Of a DNA stretch of 32,772 nucleotides, positions 13,811-22,027 are shown piece by piece. The notes below the pieces were generated by a model. That model did not search any database. It had not been told where the DNA came from and saw only the letters and a list, made by a program, of their open reading frames with translations. The DNA is from a virus. Position 1 is the first letter of the stretch. Every line of letters begins with the position of its first letter. The stretch lies in the IMG/VR virus record IMGVR_UViG_3300017991_000281, positions 1 through 32,772 of that record. One strand, written 5' to 3'. The translations under genes were made by a program, and so were the position numbers.

Positions 13811-13948
13811 ATGATAGGCCATAGATGTAAAAATTGTTTGTGGTGGGACAATCAGCATGAACGACTGAAAAGCGAGACTGTCCCGCACGGATATGGCTTT
13901 TGCAGAAAACACAAACCAGCCATGTTAAGCCACAAGGGTTTTTATTGA
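13811..13948 (+). CDS. Small zinc-ribbon phage protein (45 aa)
   Basis: The frame begins immediately after the upstream stop and encodes CKNCLWWDN near the N-terminus and GYGFCRKHKP further on. This CxxC plus CxxH spacing is common in tiny phage zinc proteins (CKNCRFW ... YGxCRRH pattern). Its stop overlaps the next start (TGATG). Probably a single zinc knuckle; partner unknown. Confidence 0.55.
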   Translation: MIGHRCKNCLWWDNQHERLKSETVPHGYGFCRKHKPAMLSHKGFY

Positions 13949-14106
13949 TGAGCCCATCAATTTTGGAAAGATGTGTCCGTAAAGTACGGGCCAAGAATAG
14001 AAAGGGAAAGAAAAAGGTCGATCCCTATGCCGTTTGTGTTGTCCCTACCGGCTATAAGCGCAAGAAGGGAGAAGGGTGGACAAAACGGAAAACAAAGAAG
14101 AAATAA
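13948..14106 (+). CDS. Small basic conserved phage protein
   Basis: A longer frame opens upstream, but the ATG at 13948 overlaps the previous stop and has AGGG upstream, giving 52 residues. The sequence ILERCVRKVRAKNRKGKKKV then YAVCVVP matches a widespread short phage pattern (LE-x-CV-x-KV ... A-x-A-x-C). The C-terminus is very basic (KRKTKKK). Function is not known; nucleic-acid or capsid binding is a guess. Confidence 0.55.
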   Translation: MSPSILERCVRKVRAKNRKGKKKVDPYAVCVVPTGYKRKKGEGWTKRKTKKK

Positions 14107-14276
14107 TCGACACTATGCTCACCACATTGGAAACCACACAAACGCTGATTGAGCATGGGTATGATTGTATCGTAAAGGAAAGCAGATATGATGCTGCTTT
14201 GTTCTTTACGAAGGCAATAGAATATATCTTGTCACAAAAAAGAGCGTTTAACCAATTAAAACAGGGGGCTAAATGA
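14076..14276 (+). CDS. Small helical hypothetical protein, GTG start
   Basis: This 66-residue protein opens with GTG at 14076, preceded by AAGGGAGAAG, and overlaps the previous gene by 31 bases. It is predicted to be a helical hairpin (IIDTMLTTLETTQTLIEHGY, then ALFFTKAIEYILSQ) without motifs. Its stop overlaps the next start by four bases. Function unknown. Confidence 0.5.
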   Translation: MDKTENKEEIIDTMLTTLETTQTLIEHGYDCIVKESRYDAALFFTKAIEYILSQKRAFNQLKQGAK

Positions 14277-14698
14277 CACAATTTCGAGTAGCATCCAAGG
14301 CAAACAAAGAGACAGAGGGCGAAAAATGTCCCAAATGTCTTACCATTTGGCAGGATTTCGGTAAAATAGAGGAACATCTCTGGTTCTGTTATGCCTGTGG
14401 TACGGTTTTTGTGCCAAAAAAGGTACGTGAACCGGAACGATGGGGCAAAAAAGAGCAGATATTGAAACAGATGGCGGAAGAAAAGGAAGAAGTCGTGGAA
14501 TGGAATTTTGAAACTACGGCAACAAGACAAACAATTCTTTCTCAAAAACCAGATAAAGTTATTTGTAAGCCACACCAAGAAAAAGAAGTTAAAGATGTTA
14601 TTAATGGGACATTTTCTTGTCCTCATTGTGACTATGTTGGCAAAACTAAACTTGCCCTTGCATCTCACATGAAGAAACATAAGAATGAAAACCGATAA
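14273..14698 (+). CDS. Two-domain zinc-finger protein with C2H2 end
   Basis: This 141-residue protein has an N-terminal zinc ribbon (CPKC at residues 19-22, CYAC at 39-42) and a charged middle. Its C-terminal finger, CPHCDYVGKTKLALASHMKK then H, matches the C2H2 spacing C-x2-C-x12-H-x3-4-H. Phage C2H2-like fingers are known but uncommon. It may bind DNA or RNA. Its position before the terminase block is compatible with a late regulator, but a packaging accessory is equally possible. Confidence 0.65.
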   Translation: MTQFRVASKANKETEGEKCPKCLTIWQDFGKIEEHLWFCYACGTVFVPKKVREPERWGKKEQILKQMAEEKEEVVEWNFETTATRQTILSQKPDKVICKPHQEKEVKDVINGTFSCPHCDYVGKTKLALASHMKKHKNENR

Positions 14699-14822
14699 AC
14701 TAAATAAACTTATCGAATATATAAAAACCTTGACAAGAAAAACTTTCAATGGTAGCATAGAAATACACTTTAGTCAAGGCGGGATTGCAAAAATCATAAA
14801 ACACGAAGAAATACAATCATAA
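14685..14822 (+). CDS. DUF2292-like small protein (45 aa)
   Basis: This 45-residue frame overlaps the zinc-finger gene by 14 bases. It encodes a helix (DKLNKLIEYIKTLTRKTF) followed by two strands (NGSIEIHFSQGGIAKIIKHE). The helix plus G-x-[IL]-x-[IL]-x-F-x-x-G-x-I-x-x-I pattern matches the DUF2292 family of small bacterial and phage proteins as I recall it. Function is not established. A promoter candidate lies inside the gene at 14730-14758. Confidence 0.5.
   Translation: MKTDKLNKLIEYIKTLTRKTFNGSIEIHFSQGGIAKIIKHEEIQS
14730..14758 (+). promoter_or_regulatory. Candidate promoter for terminase leader
   Basis: TTGACA (14730-14735), a perfect -35 consensus, is followed after 17 bases by TAGCAT (14753-14758), a 4-of-6 match to the -10 box. 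It lies inside the 45-residue gene. Transcription would start near 14765, giving a leader of about 145 bases that holds both hairpins before the terminase ATG. The -10 match is imperfect. Confidence 0.4.
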
Positions 14823-14837
14823 CGGGTACTTAGCTGA

Positions 14838-14852
14838 CCTAATATAATTAGG
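14838..14852 (+). promoter_or_regulatory. Hairpin upstream of terminator
   Basis: CCTAAT (14838-14843) and ATTAGG (14847-14852) form a perfect 6-bp stem with a three-base loop, nine bases before the terminator stem. Together with the terminator it gives the leader a two-hairpin layout, as in attenuators or small structured RNAs. Confidence 0.4.
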
Positions 14853-14860
14853 GATTAGTA

Positions 14861-14908
14861 AGCCCTCAAGGGATATCACAAACTGTGATTTCTTTTGAGG
14901 GCTTTTTT
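14861..14908 (+). terminator. Intrinsic terminator directly before terminase
   Basis: AGCCCTCAA (14861-14869) pairs with TTGAGGGCT (14895-14903), and an inner stem, ATCACA/TGTGAT (14875-14880, 14884-14889), caps it. Six thymines follow at 14903-14908. This is a canonical rho-independent terminator, yet the terminase ATG is only five bases beyond the T-run. The 3' arm also holds GAGGG, the only ribosome-site-like sequence before that ATG. Confidence 0.75.
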
Positions 14909-14912
14909 AATT

Positions 14913-16490
14913 ATGCAAGCACAAGCACTAGCACAAAAAGCGGAAGAACAGCTTTATAGCTTCTTCACCTTTGTTCCCACGGAGCATTTGCGGGTATTGC
15001 TGCACCTGCCCCACAAGGTAATCGGTCTGTTTTCGGGCAACCAGGGAGGCAAGACAAGCAATGTTGCCTATCAGTATTGGCTTAGAGTAATCGGGCAGCA
15101 CCCCGTAGCAGATAAGAACAGGCTGGCAAAGAAGATCAGGTGTATGAGTTCTACCCTGCCGGAATCGGCGGAAGCGGAAGAACAGGACAACACTCAGTAC
15201 CTTGAACTTAAAAAGATTATACCGCCCGACATGATTCTGCGGGACATAACCGCCCGTGCCCAGAACCTTGTGGTGAAAAGCCCGACGCACGGCAAAACGG
15301 TATTTGAGTTCAGGAGTTCAAAACAGGAATTGCAAGACCTTGGAAAGATTCAACTTTCCTCTGTCTGGCACGATGAGGAAACGCCCAAGCGTATCAGGGA
15401 AGAATGCAAGGTACGGCTTCTGGCAGAGGGCGGAGATGAAATCTTCTCGCTCACGCCCATCAATTATATGAGCTACACCTTTGATGAGGTCTGGAACCGT
15501 AAATCGTACCTGTATCGCTCCGATTCGATAATAAACCAGTTCGGGGGCCAGAAAGAAGAAATCATCAAAGACGGCAACCCGAATGTGGCCTGTATCCAGA
15601 TAGCCACGGATGACAACCCTATTCTGACCCTGGATGAAATAAACCGGCTCTTTGAGGATATTGTCGATCCCGATGAATTGGCTATCAGGCGTTACGGGGT
15701 GTTCAAGCACATATCGGGGCAGATACACAAAAGTTACAACCCCCACTATGGCTACATTGATTATGAGAAAACCTTTCCCAGCGGGATTCCCTATGACTGG
15801 GTGCATGTACGGGGTATCGACTACCATGAATCACGGATTCCGTGGAGTGTGGGCTGGATGGCTTGCAGCCCGCAGGATGAGTGGTTTTTGTGGCAGGAGT
15901 TTCACCCGGCCATAGACGGGCCGAATGCCTATAACACCTATGATATTTCCAGGGCGATAGCACGGAAATCACTCGATTATTACTATCAGGCGAATCTTAT
16001 TGACCCCCTTGCAGCCAAAAAGCAGGCCAACACGTTGTTCAGCACGGTAGACGATCTGAACCGTTATTTTGATGAAGTGCGGCAAAGCGAGGGCCTGGGA
16101 ACCCCGGCATATTGGGAAAGCTGGGATACCAAGGGAACAAACGGCAGGGATGAGATAGCCAAACGGTTCAAGAATGCGGCTCGGTGCGGAAAGCCCTTTA
16201 ACAATGCCATTAAAGAACGGGGAAAAATGACGCACTTGCCGACACTCTGGATCTGCAACACCTGTCCGAGATTCCATTATTCGCTGAAGAACTGGCGGTA
16301 TCAGGAATGGGCCACAGTAACCACACAGGCAGTTAATGACCCCAAGCCGACACCGCAGCAACGGCATTCTCACGACTGTATGGTGTTGGAATGTTTGGCC
16401 AAAGACCACAGGCTATTACATGCAGCACACTTGATGAAGCACAAGCCGCCCGTACAGAATTATCGGAAGGTAAGCATAACAGGGAGATAA
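14913..16490 (+). CDS. terL: Terminase large subunit
   Basis: This 525-residue protein has a Walker A SGNQGGKT at residues 41-48 and a Walker B region IQLSSVWHDEE at 146-156, ending in the acidic pair used for ATP hydrolysis. A C-terminal RNase-H-like nuclease begins with VRGIDYHE (D303), and its later acidic residues include ANLIDPL. It pumps DNA into the prohead through the portal and cuts the concatemer. The frame extends upstream to a TTG at 14895, but that start falls in the terminator stem, so the ATG at 14913 is chosen. Length is typical. The portal gene follows directly. Confidence 0.9.
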   Translation: MQAQALAQKAEEQLYSFFTFVPTEHLRVLLHLPHKVIGLFSGNQGGKTSNVAYQYWLRVIGQHPVADKNRLAKKIRCMSSTLPESAEAEEQDNTQYLELKKIIPPDMILRDITARAQNLVVKSPTHGKTVFEFRSSKQELQDLGKIQLSSVWHDEETPKRIREECKVRLLAEGGDEIFSLTPINYMSYTFDEVWNRKSYLYRSDSIINQFGGQKEEIIKDGNPNVACIQIATDDNPILTLDEINRLFEDIVDPDELAIRRYGVFKHISGQIHKSYNPHYGYIDYEKTFPSGIPYDWVHVRGIDYHESRIPWSVGWMACSPQDEWFLWQEFHPAIDGPNAYNTYDISRAIARKSLDYYYQANLIDPLAAKKQANTLFSTVDDLNRYFDEVRQSEGLGTPAYWESWDTKGTNGRDEIAKRFKNAARCGKPFNNAIKERGKMTHLPTLWICNTCPRFHYSLKNWRYQEWATVTTQAVNDPKPTPQQRHSHDCMVLECLAKDHRLLHAAHLMKHKPPVQNYRKVSITGR

Positions 16491-18413
16491 ATGAACAAGC
16501 AAAATAAAAATCCTGAAACCCCCGACGAAGTTACGTTTCTTTCTCCCGAAGAAAAGCTCTGCAACTTGGTTTTGGACGAGTGGGAACAGGGCCAGCAATA
16601 CGTCAGCGAGTTAAACCATCTTTACGATGATATTTACTCAATGATTCGCGGGGAAAGGCCGGAGAAGAACTACGATTGGCAGTCCAACGTGGTTATCAAC
16701 AAGGTGTTTCAGGTGGTCTGGACAGCCATACCGTATATCACACAGAAGATATTCGGCGGCTCACCTGTTATCGGCGTGCGGTCTTTTAACACCAAGGGTG
16801 CATGGCAGAGGGAGCAGATACTTGAGTTCTGGCACACCATGCAGGCCACGGCTGACAAGGAGCACATAACGTATTTCCTGATTGTGGTCATGTGGCTGCT
16901 GCGGGCGCTCTTGAACGGCGTGGGTATTCTCAAAAAAGGCTGGCACCAGAAACTTACCACCAAAACCATTGAGTTCGATGTGCCGACTGAACTCGGCGAA
17001 AACGGGGAAACCCTGAAAAGCGAAACGCACTCCAAGACCTACAAGATTCCCGTTGAGGACTGGCCCCACAACAGGATCGTGAATAACCGCGACATAGTGG
17101 TGGATTGGCTGCTCCAACCCGGCCAGAGTATCAGAAGCGGCAGGTTTATCATCGAGCGCAATATATTGGACCTGGATTACCTGCATTCATCCGACATCAA
17201 TTACAAGAACCTTGACCAGCTAGAGGTCACATCTACGGGTGTCAATACAACCACAACAGAGGGCCACAGTGAGGCGAGAAGCAAGGATGGTCTTGACACC
17301 CCCCCTGAATCGGACGTTTACGCCGAGATAGAAGTATTTGAAAGAATCGGCAAGCTCCCTGTTTACAAGGAAAAACAGGATGGTGAATGGGTTGTGTGTA
17401 TGGAAAAGGAAAACCTCGACAGCGACGATGTGGTGACAAAAGAGATGGTTGTCACGGTTGCCAAGTGCCAAAAGAAAAAGGTGCTTATTCGCTGCGAGCC
17501 GAATACCTACGGGCTTAAAAACTACATCGACATGCACATCTATTTCGATGAGGAACGCTGGCAATCAATGGGCATGGTGGAACCGGTCAAGGATGCCCAA
17601 ACTGCACTAAACGATAACATTAATGCAGCTTTTGACAAAATATGGCAAGAACTCATGCCGCCCGTAATCGTCAACAAGTTCGCCCTGTGGGATTGGGATA
17701 CCATGCAGTATGCCCCGCAGCAGCGGTGGCTTGTGGGAGGGAACCCGGCAGATGCGGCATACTTCAGGGAACCGTCCCGTGTTACCCCCGATACATGGCA
17801 AAAGCATGTTTTATTCGACAACGAAATCCAGCTTACCACGGCCATTACTCCGCCAATGCAGGGGGGCGGCAAGGAGAAAGCGGCGACAACCAATGTGCTG
17901 AATGCACAAATGGCTGCCGGTAGGCTGGATTTTATCGTGAAGATGATAGAGCAGACCGCCCTTATTCCCTCCGCCCAGATGGATGTGATGTTCGCCAAGA
18001 AGTTCGCCCATCCCATGACCTTGAGATCCATCCTGGGAGAACCGTTTGAATACGGCGAATGGGAAGAGGTCTACAAGTATATACCTGCTGCATCGAGCGT
18101 GAAACTTGAGCAGCAGAAAGAAATAGAGATTCAGCAGGACTTGCAATTGATTCAAATAATCGGCTCGATCCCAAATCCGCAAACACCAAAGCTGCTGAAC
18201 ATATTCCTGCAAAATATCCTCAGAAACAGGGATATGCCGAAAGAGGCACAACTGTTCGATGAGGATTATTTCGAGCCGTCAAGCGAAGCAGGGAACTTAC
18301 AAATGATGCAGCGCACACTTGGACCGGGAACACCGTCAAACCAGAATCAGGTTCCCATGAGTGCTAATGAACGCAGTACACGGCAACTAACGTATGAGTC
18401 GAGAGGGGGATAA
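16491..18413 (+). CDS. Portal protein
   Basis: This 640-residue protein follows the terminase without a gap. The N-terminal helices (YDDIYSMIRGERPEKNYDWQ then SNVVINKVFQVVWTAIPYIT) and the middle segment (NDNINAAFDKIWQELMPPVI) match the wing and stem regions of large podovirus portals. A GGGGKEKAATTNVLNAQMAA-like segment lies in the C-terminal half (residues about 460-480). Twelve copies should form the ring at the capsid vertex for DNA entry and tail attachment. CAGGGAGATAA precedes the ATG. The family call rests on position, size and these segments. Confidence 0.85.
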   Translation: MNKQNKNPETPDEVTFLSPEEKLCNLVLDEWEQGQQYVSELNHLYDDIYSMIRGERPEKNYDWQSNVVINKVFQVVWTAIPYITQKIFGGSPVIGVRSFNTKGAWQREQILEFWHTMQATADKEHITYFLIVVMWLLRALLNGVGILKKGWHQKLTTKTIEFDVPTELGENGETLKSETHSKTYKIPVEDWPHNRIVNNRDIVVDWLLQPGQSIRSGRFIIERNILDLDYLHSSDINYKNLDQLEVTSTGVNTTTTEGHSEARSKDGLDTPPESDVYAEIEVFERIGKLPVYKEKQDGEWVVCMEKENLDSDDVVTKEMVVTVAKCQKKKVLIRCEPNTYGLKNYIDMHIYFDEERWQSMGMVEPVKDAQTALNDNINAAFDKIWQELMPPVIVNKFALWDWDTMQYAPQQRWLVGGNPADAAYFREPSRVTPDTWQKHVLFDNEIQLTTAITPPMQGGGKEKAATTNVLNAQMAAGRLDFIVKMIEQTALIPSAQMDVMFAKKFAHPMTLRSILGEPFEYGEWEEVYKYIPAASSVKLEQQKEIEIQQDLQLIQIIGSIPNPQTPKLLNIFLQNILRNRDMPKEAQLFDEDYFEPSSEAGNLQMMQRTLGPGTPSNQNQVPMSANERSTRQLTYESRGG

Positions 18414-18677
18414 ATGGGTGTAAGAAAAAATTGGGGGCCAAGCACAGAGCGAAATTTTCAAAAGTGGTATGCCAAGCAAGCAAAAAAAACAGGATTAAAC
18501 CCAAATCCAGATGACAAGCGGCATCACTATGATTATCGGGCTGCATATAAAGCCAGAGTTGAACCAGATGCAAGCGGACATTGGCCATCTAAATACAAGC
18601 ATAGCACACACCCACGACTAATTGTTGGTGGCAGAAATACCAAAACTGGAAAGAAAGTTAAATCAAGGAGGAAATAA
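18414..18677 (+). CDS. Conserved small phage protein, portal-adjacent
   Basis: This 87-residue basic protein has the segment GLNPNPDDKRHHYDYRAAYK then PDASGHWPSKYKH. An LNP-x-P-D-D-x-x-H-x-YDYRAA...GHWPS pattern is common in small proteins beside phage portal and capsid genes. The ATG directly follows the portal stop, with AGAGGGGGA upstream. Function not established; probably a minor head component. Confidence 0.65.
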   Translation: MGVRKNWGPSTERNFQKWYAKQAKKTGLNPNPDDKRHHYDYRAAYKARVEPDASGHWPSKYKHSTHPRLIVGGRNTKTGKKVKSRRK

Positions 18678-18869
18678 ATGACAGAATTAACCGAAAATGA
18701 AAAATTTGTACTATGTGAGAGATGTGGAAAACCATTGAGTACCGAAAGTATAAAAGATGGAACAACGATGATAATGCTAGATGGGTCTAAAATCAATATA
18801 TGCCATAGATGTGCAGCAATTGAAAATGGTTTTAAGCCTGAAGATGTTAATGCAGCATGGGGGACATAA
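18678..18869 (+). CDS. Small zinc-ribbon protein (63 aa)
   Basis: This 63-residue protein has CERCGK (residues 13-18) and CHRCAA (42-47), two CxxC knuckles spaced as in a zinc ribbon. It is packed between neighbours without gaps, and AAGGAGGAAATAA precedes the ATG. It could assist virion assembly or bind nucleic acid. No enzymatic signature. Confidence 0.6.
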   Translation: MTELTENEKFVLCERCGKPLSTESIKDGTTMIMLDGSKINICHRCAAIENGFKPEDVNAAWGT

Positions 18870-19220
18870 ATGAACGAAGAAAATCTTGAATTAATACTGG
18901 CCTGGGAGATTCTCTATGATGAACATTTCAAAACTCCACCCGACCCTAACAAGCCGGAGAACATACCCTATGCAAGGGCTAAATCCAGGGAGCGGGCCAA
19001 GAGTTTTGAGCGGCTTATGAAAGGGCCGGGCAAACCACTGTTCGAGGAATGGAAGGATAAAATAAGAAAGTACAATCTGGCGCTGCTTTTTCTTCCCAAA
19101 GACAAGCTCTGTAATTGTGCTGCTTGTATGGCAATTCGGGAGATGAGGGCCACGCTGGAATTATGGCTGGAAGCCAAGAAAGTTTTGGCGGAAGAAGAAC
19201 CTAAAACCAAGGAGAACTAA
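18870..19220 (+). CDS. Helical hypothetical protein between portal and scaffold
   Basis: This 116-residue, charged, helical protein contains a CNCAACMAIRE segment (residues about 83-93) that might bind metal. Its stop shares a base with the next start. The position between portal and scaffold-like protein suggests a head-assembly role, but no family is recognised. Confidence 0.55.
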   Translation: MNEENLELILAWEILYDEHFKTPPDPNKPENIPYARAKSRERAKSFERLMKGPGKPLFEEWKDKIRKYNLALLFLPKDKLCNCAACMAIREMRATLELWLEAKKVLAEEEPKTKEN

Positions 19221-19945
19221 TGGCAGAGGAACAGGAAACCGTGGAAACCCAGGAGACTGAGGAAACCATGCAAACCGAAGAGTCTGTGGAAGGTACGGAA
19301 ACTACCGAATCCACAGAGCAAGAAACTGGTTTTAACAAGAAACAATTAGCCCAAATTTCCTCGATTATGGGGAATATTGTCAAAAAGCAGATTTCGGAAA
19401 TGACACCGGGACAACCAGCAGATGCACCTGTTTTTCCGAATCCGAGCGGCAATGAGGCGATAGACAATTTTAACCAAGAAGTAATGAGCAAATGGATGGC
19501 CGGGGATGCGCTTGGTGCATACAACATGCTTCAGGATGTGAGCAACCGGGCCAAAAATAACCTGACCCAAAAACAAAAAAGTGAAACGGATAAGTTCGTA
19601 GTCAGTCATGCGGAGAAACCCTATTACAAGGACATCTTCAAGGAAATGCAGACTATGGCTCACGATTTAGTAGACCAGGGATACCCCCCGCAGGCCGCCG
19701 CCGATGCCGCCTATGCGAAAACATCATTGGCGCATCTTGAGAAAATAAAGGCAGGTGACTCGGACACGGGCGATCTCGGTATGTTGGAAGGCGGTAAGAA
19801 AACAAAGACCGCCAAGAAACCCGTCTTGCCCCCGCAGTTTAAAGACGCATGTGAAAGGGATATAGAGGCGGGCTTGTTTAAGGATGAGCAGGATTGGATT
19901 GCCAATCTCGCTCCCAACGTGCGTAAAGCGCACGGACTGGAGTAA
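19220..19945 (+). CDS. Scaffold-like head assembly protein
   Basis: The first 35 of 241 residues are almost entirely Glu, Thr, Gln and Ser. Helical segments follow, with a Lys-rich C-terminal third that includes KTKTAKKPVLPPQFKD. This acidic-start, helical, basic-end layout, placed between portal and major capsid genes, is typical of scaffolding proteins that fill the prohead and leave before DNA entry. The C-terminal part would contact the capsid protein. No protease domain is present. A minor capsid protein is the alternative. Confidence 0.65.
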   Translation: MAEEQETVETQETEETMQTEESVEGTETTESTEQETGFNKKQLAQISSIMGNIVKKQISEMTPGQPADAPVFPNPSGNEAIDNFNQEVMSKWMAGDALGAYNMLQDVSNRAKNNLTQKQKSETDKFVVSHAEKPYYKDIFKEMQTMAHDLVDQGYPPQAAADAAYAKTSLAHLEKIKAGDSDTGDLGMLEGGKKTKTAKKPVLPPQFKDACERDIEAGLFKDEQDWIANLAPNVRKAHGLE

Positions 19946-19952
19946 CCGTTAA

Positions 19953-20171
19953 TTGAAAACGAAAACTCCGATAGGCACCGAGGATAAAAATTTCTTCCGG
20001 TGCCGTCGGTGCGGGTTCCCCTGTGATTTGAGCAGGGACAAAACTGGCTCCGGCAGCGGGCTCACGTATGCGTCCGTTACCCATACGGCTGATACGTGCC
20101 CGGATGATCCAACTGTAGTTAGTGGATGCCCTTTCTGTGGTACCAAAAATTACCGCAACTGGGAAAAATAA
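19953..20171 (+). CDS. Small zinc-ribbon protein, TTG start
   Basis: The frame starts with TTG at 19953, ten bases after GGAG. It encodes 72 residues with CRRCGFPC (residues about 17-24) and CPFCG (59-63), a split zinc ribbon. Between them is a Gly/Ser/Thr-rich loop. Similar zinc ribbons sit next to capsid genes in other phages without assigned function. The start is uncertain since no in-frame ATG is available. Confidence 0.55.
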   Translation: MKTKTPIGTEDKNFFRCRRCGFPCDLSRDKTGSGSGLTYASVTHTADTCPDDPTVVSGCPFCGTKNYRNWEK

Positions 20172-20190
20172 TAACGGAAGGAGAATAACA

Positions 20191-21012
20191 ATGGCAGATT
20201 TTTTCTACGATCTTGCCGGAGCGGACCCCATTGTTAAGGATCTCATCTACAACAGCGCTGCTGATGCAGACGGCGATACCATAACATACCGGGGTGCGTG
20301 GTGTAAGGTCCACGATTATGACGACATCGCCGATGGAAGGAATGTCGTCAGTATTCGGGAAACTACTGTCAGCGAAAACATACTCGGAATTGTTATGGAG
20401 CAAGTTGCTGCAACCACGGAATCATATCTTTTGAATACGGCTTCTGCAACGGGATACTGGCAAAGAAAGAAGATTCTGGTCAATCCCAATGCCGTATATC
20501 TTATGGAATATGCACGGAAGGATGCAGCAGGAACGGCTTGTACGGATACCGGGCTTGTAATCGCGGCAGCGGGGACAGCGTCAACTACCTGTCCAAATAT
20601 CGGTGTTGATCTCGATAATGGCGGGTGGTTTTATATGCTTGACGGCAGCGCCGCTGGTGAACTTCACCAGATCCTGAATACCACAGGCGACAACGACGGA
20701 ACCGACATGGATTCGATTCGGAGTGCAATGACTTCGGCCACTGCCTCCGGGGATACGTTTCTGGTTATCAATCCACCCTTCGATTATTCCTATCTTTTAA
20801 ATGATACCAAGACCGACATCAAGAGCGAGTTGGTTGGTGCTTCGAGAACGGATAGGTTCGTGGGGATTGATTACTGGATGAAGGCACCGGGCTGGCCTTT
20901 TCAAAAGCTCGATGCCTCGAAACATGACGGTCTAATCATAGACAATGCACGGTTTTTCCACGAAGTAGCCATTTCCAAGGGCTATCTGAGTGGTGTGCAT
21001 ACCCTAGCATAA
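20191..21012 (+). CDS. Putative head decoration or minor capsid protein
   Basis: GGAAGGAGAATAACA precedes the ATG at 20191, giving 273 residues; an upstream extension to 20122 overlaps the previous gene and is not supported. The protein is beta-rich with AWCKVHDYDDIADGRNVVSI near the N-terminus and ends FFHEVAISKGYLSGVHTLA. Its place between scaffold and major capsid genes is where decoration or head-stabilising proteins lie. The family is not recognised. Confidence 0.5.
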   Translation: MADFFYDLAGADPIVKDLIYNSAADADGDTITYRGAWCKVHDYDDIADGRNVVSIRETTVSENILGIVMEQVAATTESYLLNTASATGYWQRKKILVNPNAVYLMEYARKDAAGTACTDTGLVIAAAGTASTTCPNIGVDLDNGGWFYMLDGSAAGELHQILNTTGDNDGTDMDSIRSAMTSATASGDTFLVINPPFDYSYLLNDTKTDIKSELVGASRTDRFVGIDYWMKAPGWPFQKLDASKHDGLIIDNARFFHEVAISKGYLSGVHTLA

Positions 21013-21030
21013 GGAAGGAGGTAACCCAAA

Positions 21031-21945
21031 ATGGCAGCTAGAGGAATTGCTATAAGTGAAAATTTTGGAGACCTCCTGGACCCGAGGTTTCGCAAAATTT
21101 ACACAACGGAATACGAGGAAAACATCAAGGACAGCATGATTTCGTATCTCTACGGGATTGTGAATCCGGGCAAACACTCATCTTACAAGGTGAGTGGGAT
21201 TGGCGGGTTGACCGACCTGGCCGATTTCGACGGAACCATCACCTATGATTCTCCGAGCCAGCTCTATGACAAGACCATAGAGTTTCCAGAAAAGGTTTTG
21301 GGGATGAAGGTGGAGCGGAAGCTCTTTGATGATGATGAGTTTGGGATTATGGACCGGAGGCCCTGGCAGATGGCTATTTCGGTAGCCAGAACCAGGGAGA
21401 AGAAAGCGGCAAGTATCTTCAACAACGCTTTCACCGGAACCACCGGCCCTGACAGTTTATCGCTGTGCAATGATTCCCACCCCTACTCGCCTGACGATGC
21501 GACGACATGGGATAACAAGGGGACCAGCGCGCTTTCGGCGGTTAATGTTGAGGCTACGCGCCGGATCGGTCACAATTCCATAATGAATGACCGGGGAGAA
21601 TTGATGATGATTAATTACGATACAATTCTCTGCACGGTGAACAATGAAGAGACCGCGTGGGAGATTATCAATTCCACGGGTAAGGTTGACACGGCTGACA
21701 ACAACCGGAACTTCCACCAGGGACGTTACAAGCTGGCTGTATGGGATCGTCTAAGCGATTCAAATAACTGGTTTATGATTGATTCCAGGCTGGCCAAGAT
21801 GTTCTTGCTCTGGTTGGACCGGGTTAAGCCGGAGTTCAACTACGACAGGGATTTCGAGACCTTAGTGGCCAAGTGGTCGGTATATGCCCGTTACAATTGT
21901 GATTGGGCGGACGCACGGCCTATTTACGGTCATCTGGTATCGTAA
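21031..21945 (+). CDS. Major capsid protein
   Basis: This 304-residue protein has the length and segments of a major head subunit: an N-terminal FGDLLDPRFRKIYTTEYEE, then AISVARTREKKAASIFNNAF, LCNDSHPYSPDD, ALSAVNVEATRRIGHNSIMN and a C-terminal FETLVAKWSVYARYN. The SHP segment followed by L-S-x-x-N-V-E-A-x-R is characteristic of Mu gpT-like heads with the HK97 fold. It should form the icosahedral shell around the scaffold. AAGGAGG precedes the ATG. Two hairpins follow the stop. Confidence 0.8.
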   Translation: MAARGIAISENFGDLLDPRFRKIYTTEYEENIKDSMISYLYGIVNPGKHSSYKVSGIGGLTDLADFDGTITYDSPSQLYDKTIEFPEKVLGMKVERKLFDDDEFGIMDRRPWQMAISVARTREKKAASIFNNAFTGTTGPDSLSLCNDSHPYSPDDATTWDNKGTSALSAVNVEATRRIGHNSIMNDRGELMMINYDTILCTVNNEETAWEIINSTGKVDTADNNRNFHQGRYKLAVWDRLSDSNNWFMIDSRLAKMFLLWLDRVKPEFNYDRDFETLVAKWSVYARYNCDWADARPIYGHLVS

Positions 21946-21956
21946 CTTTGGGTAAG

Positions 21957-22005
21957 TCACAGTGAGATTCTGTGAGGCACCCAAGGGGATACGCTCTTGG
22001 GTGTC
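21957..22005 (+). promoter_or_regulatory. Tandem hairpins after capsid gene
   Basis: TCACAG/CTGTGA (21957-21962, 21970-21975) and CACCCAAG/CTTGGGTG (21978-21985, 21996-22003) form two back-to-back stems in the 82-base gap after the capsid gene. The second can extend by a G-U and a G-C pair. There is no U-run. They may protect the highly expressed capsid message or cause partial termination. Confidence 0.5.
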
Positions 22006-22027
22006 CCGACTACTATAGGAGATTACA

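Noticed and set aside
14045-14758. Long minus-strand frame of 237 residues
   Set aside because: It mirrors lysine-rich plus-strand genes, giving a Phe/Leu/Ser-rich product without motifs; the plus strand has clear zinc-finger genes with ribosome sites.
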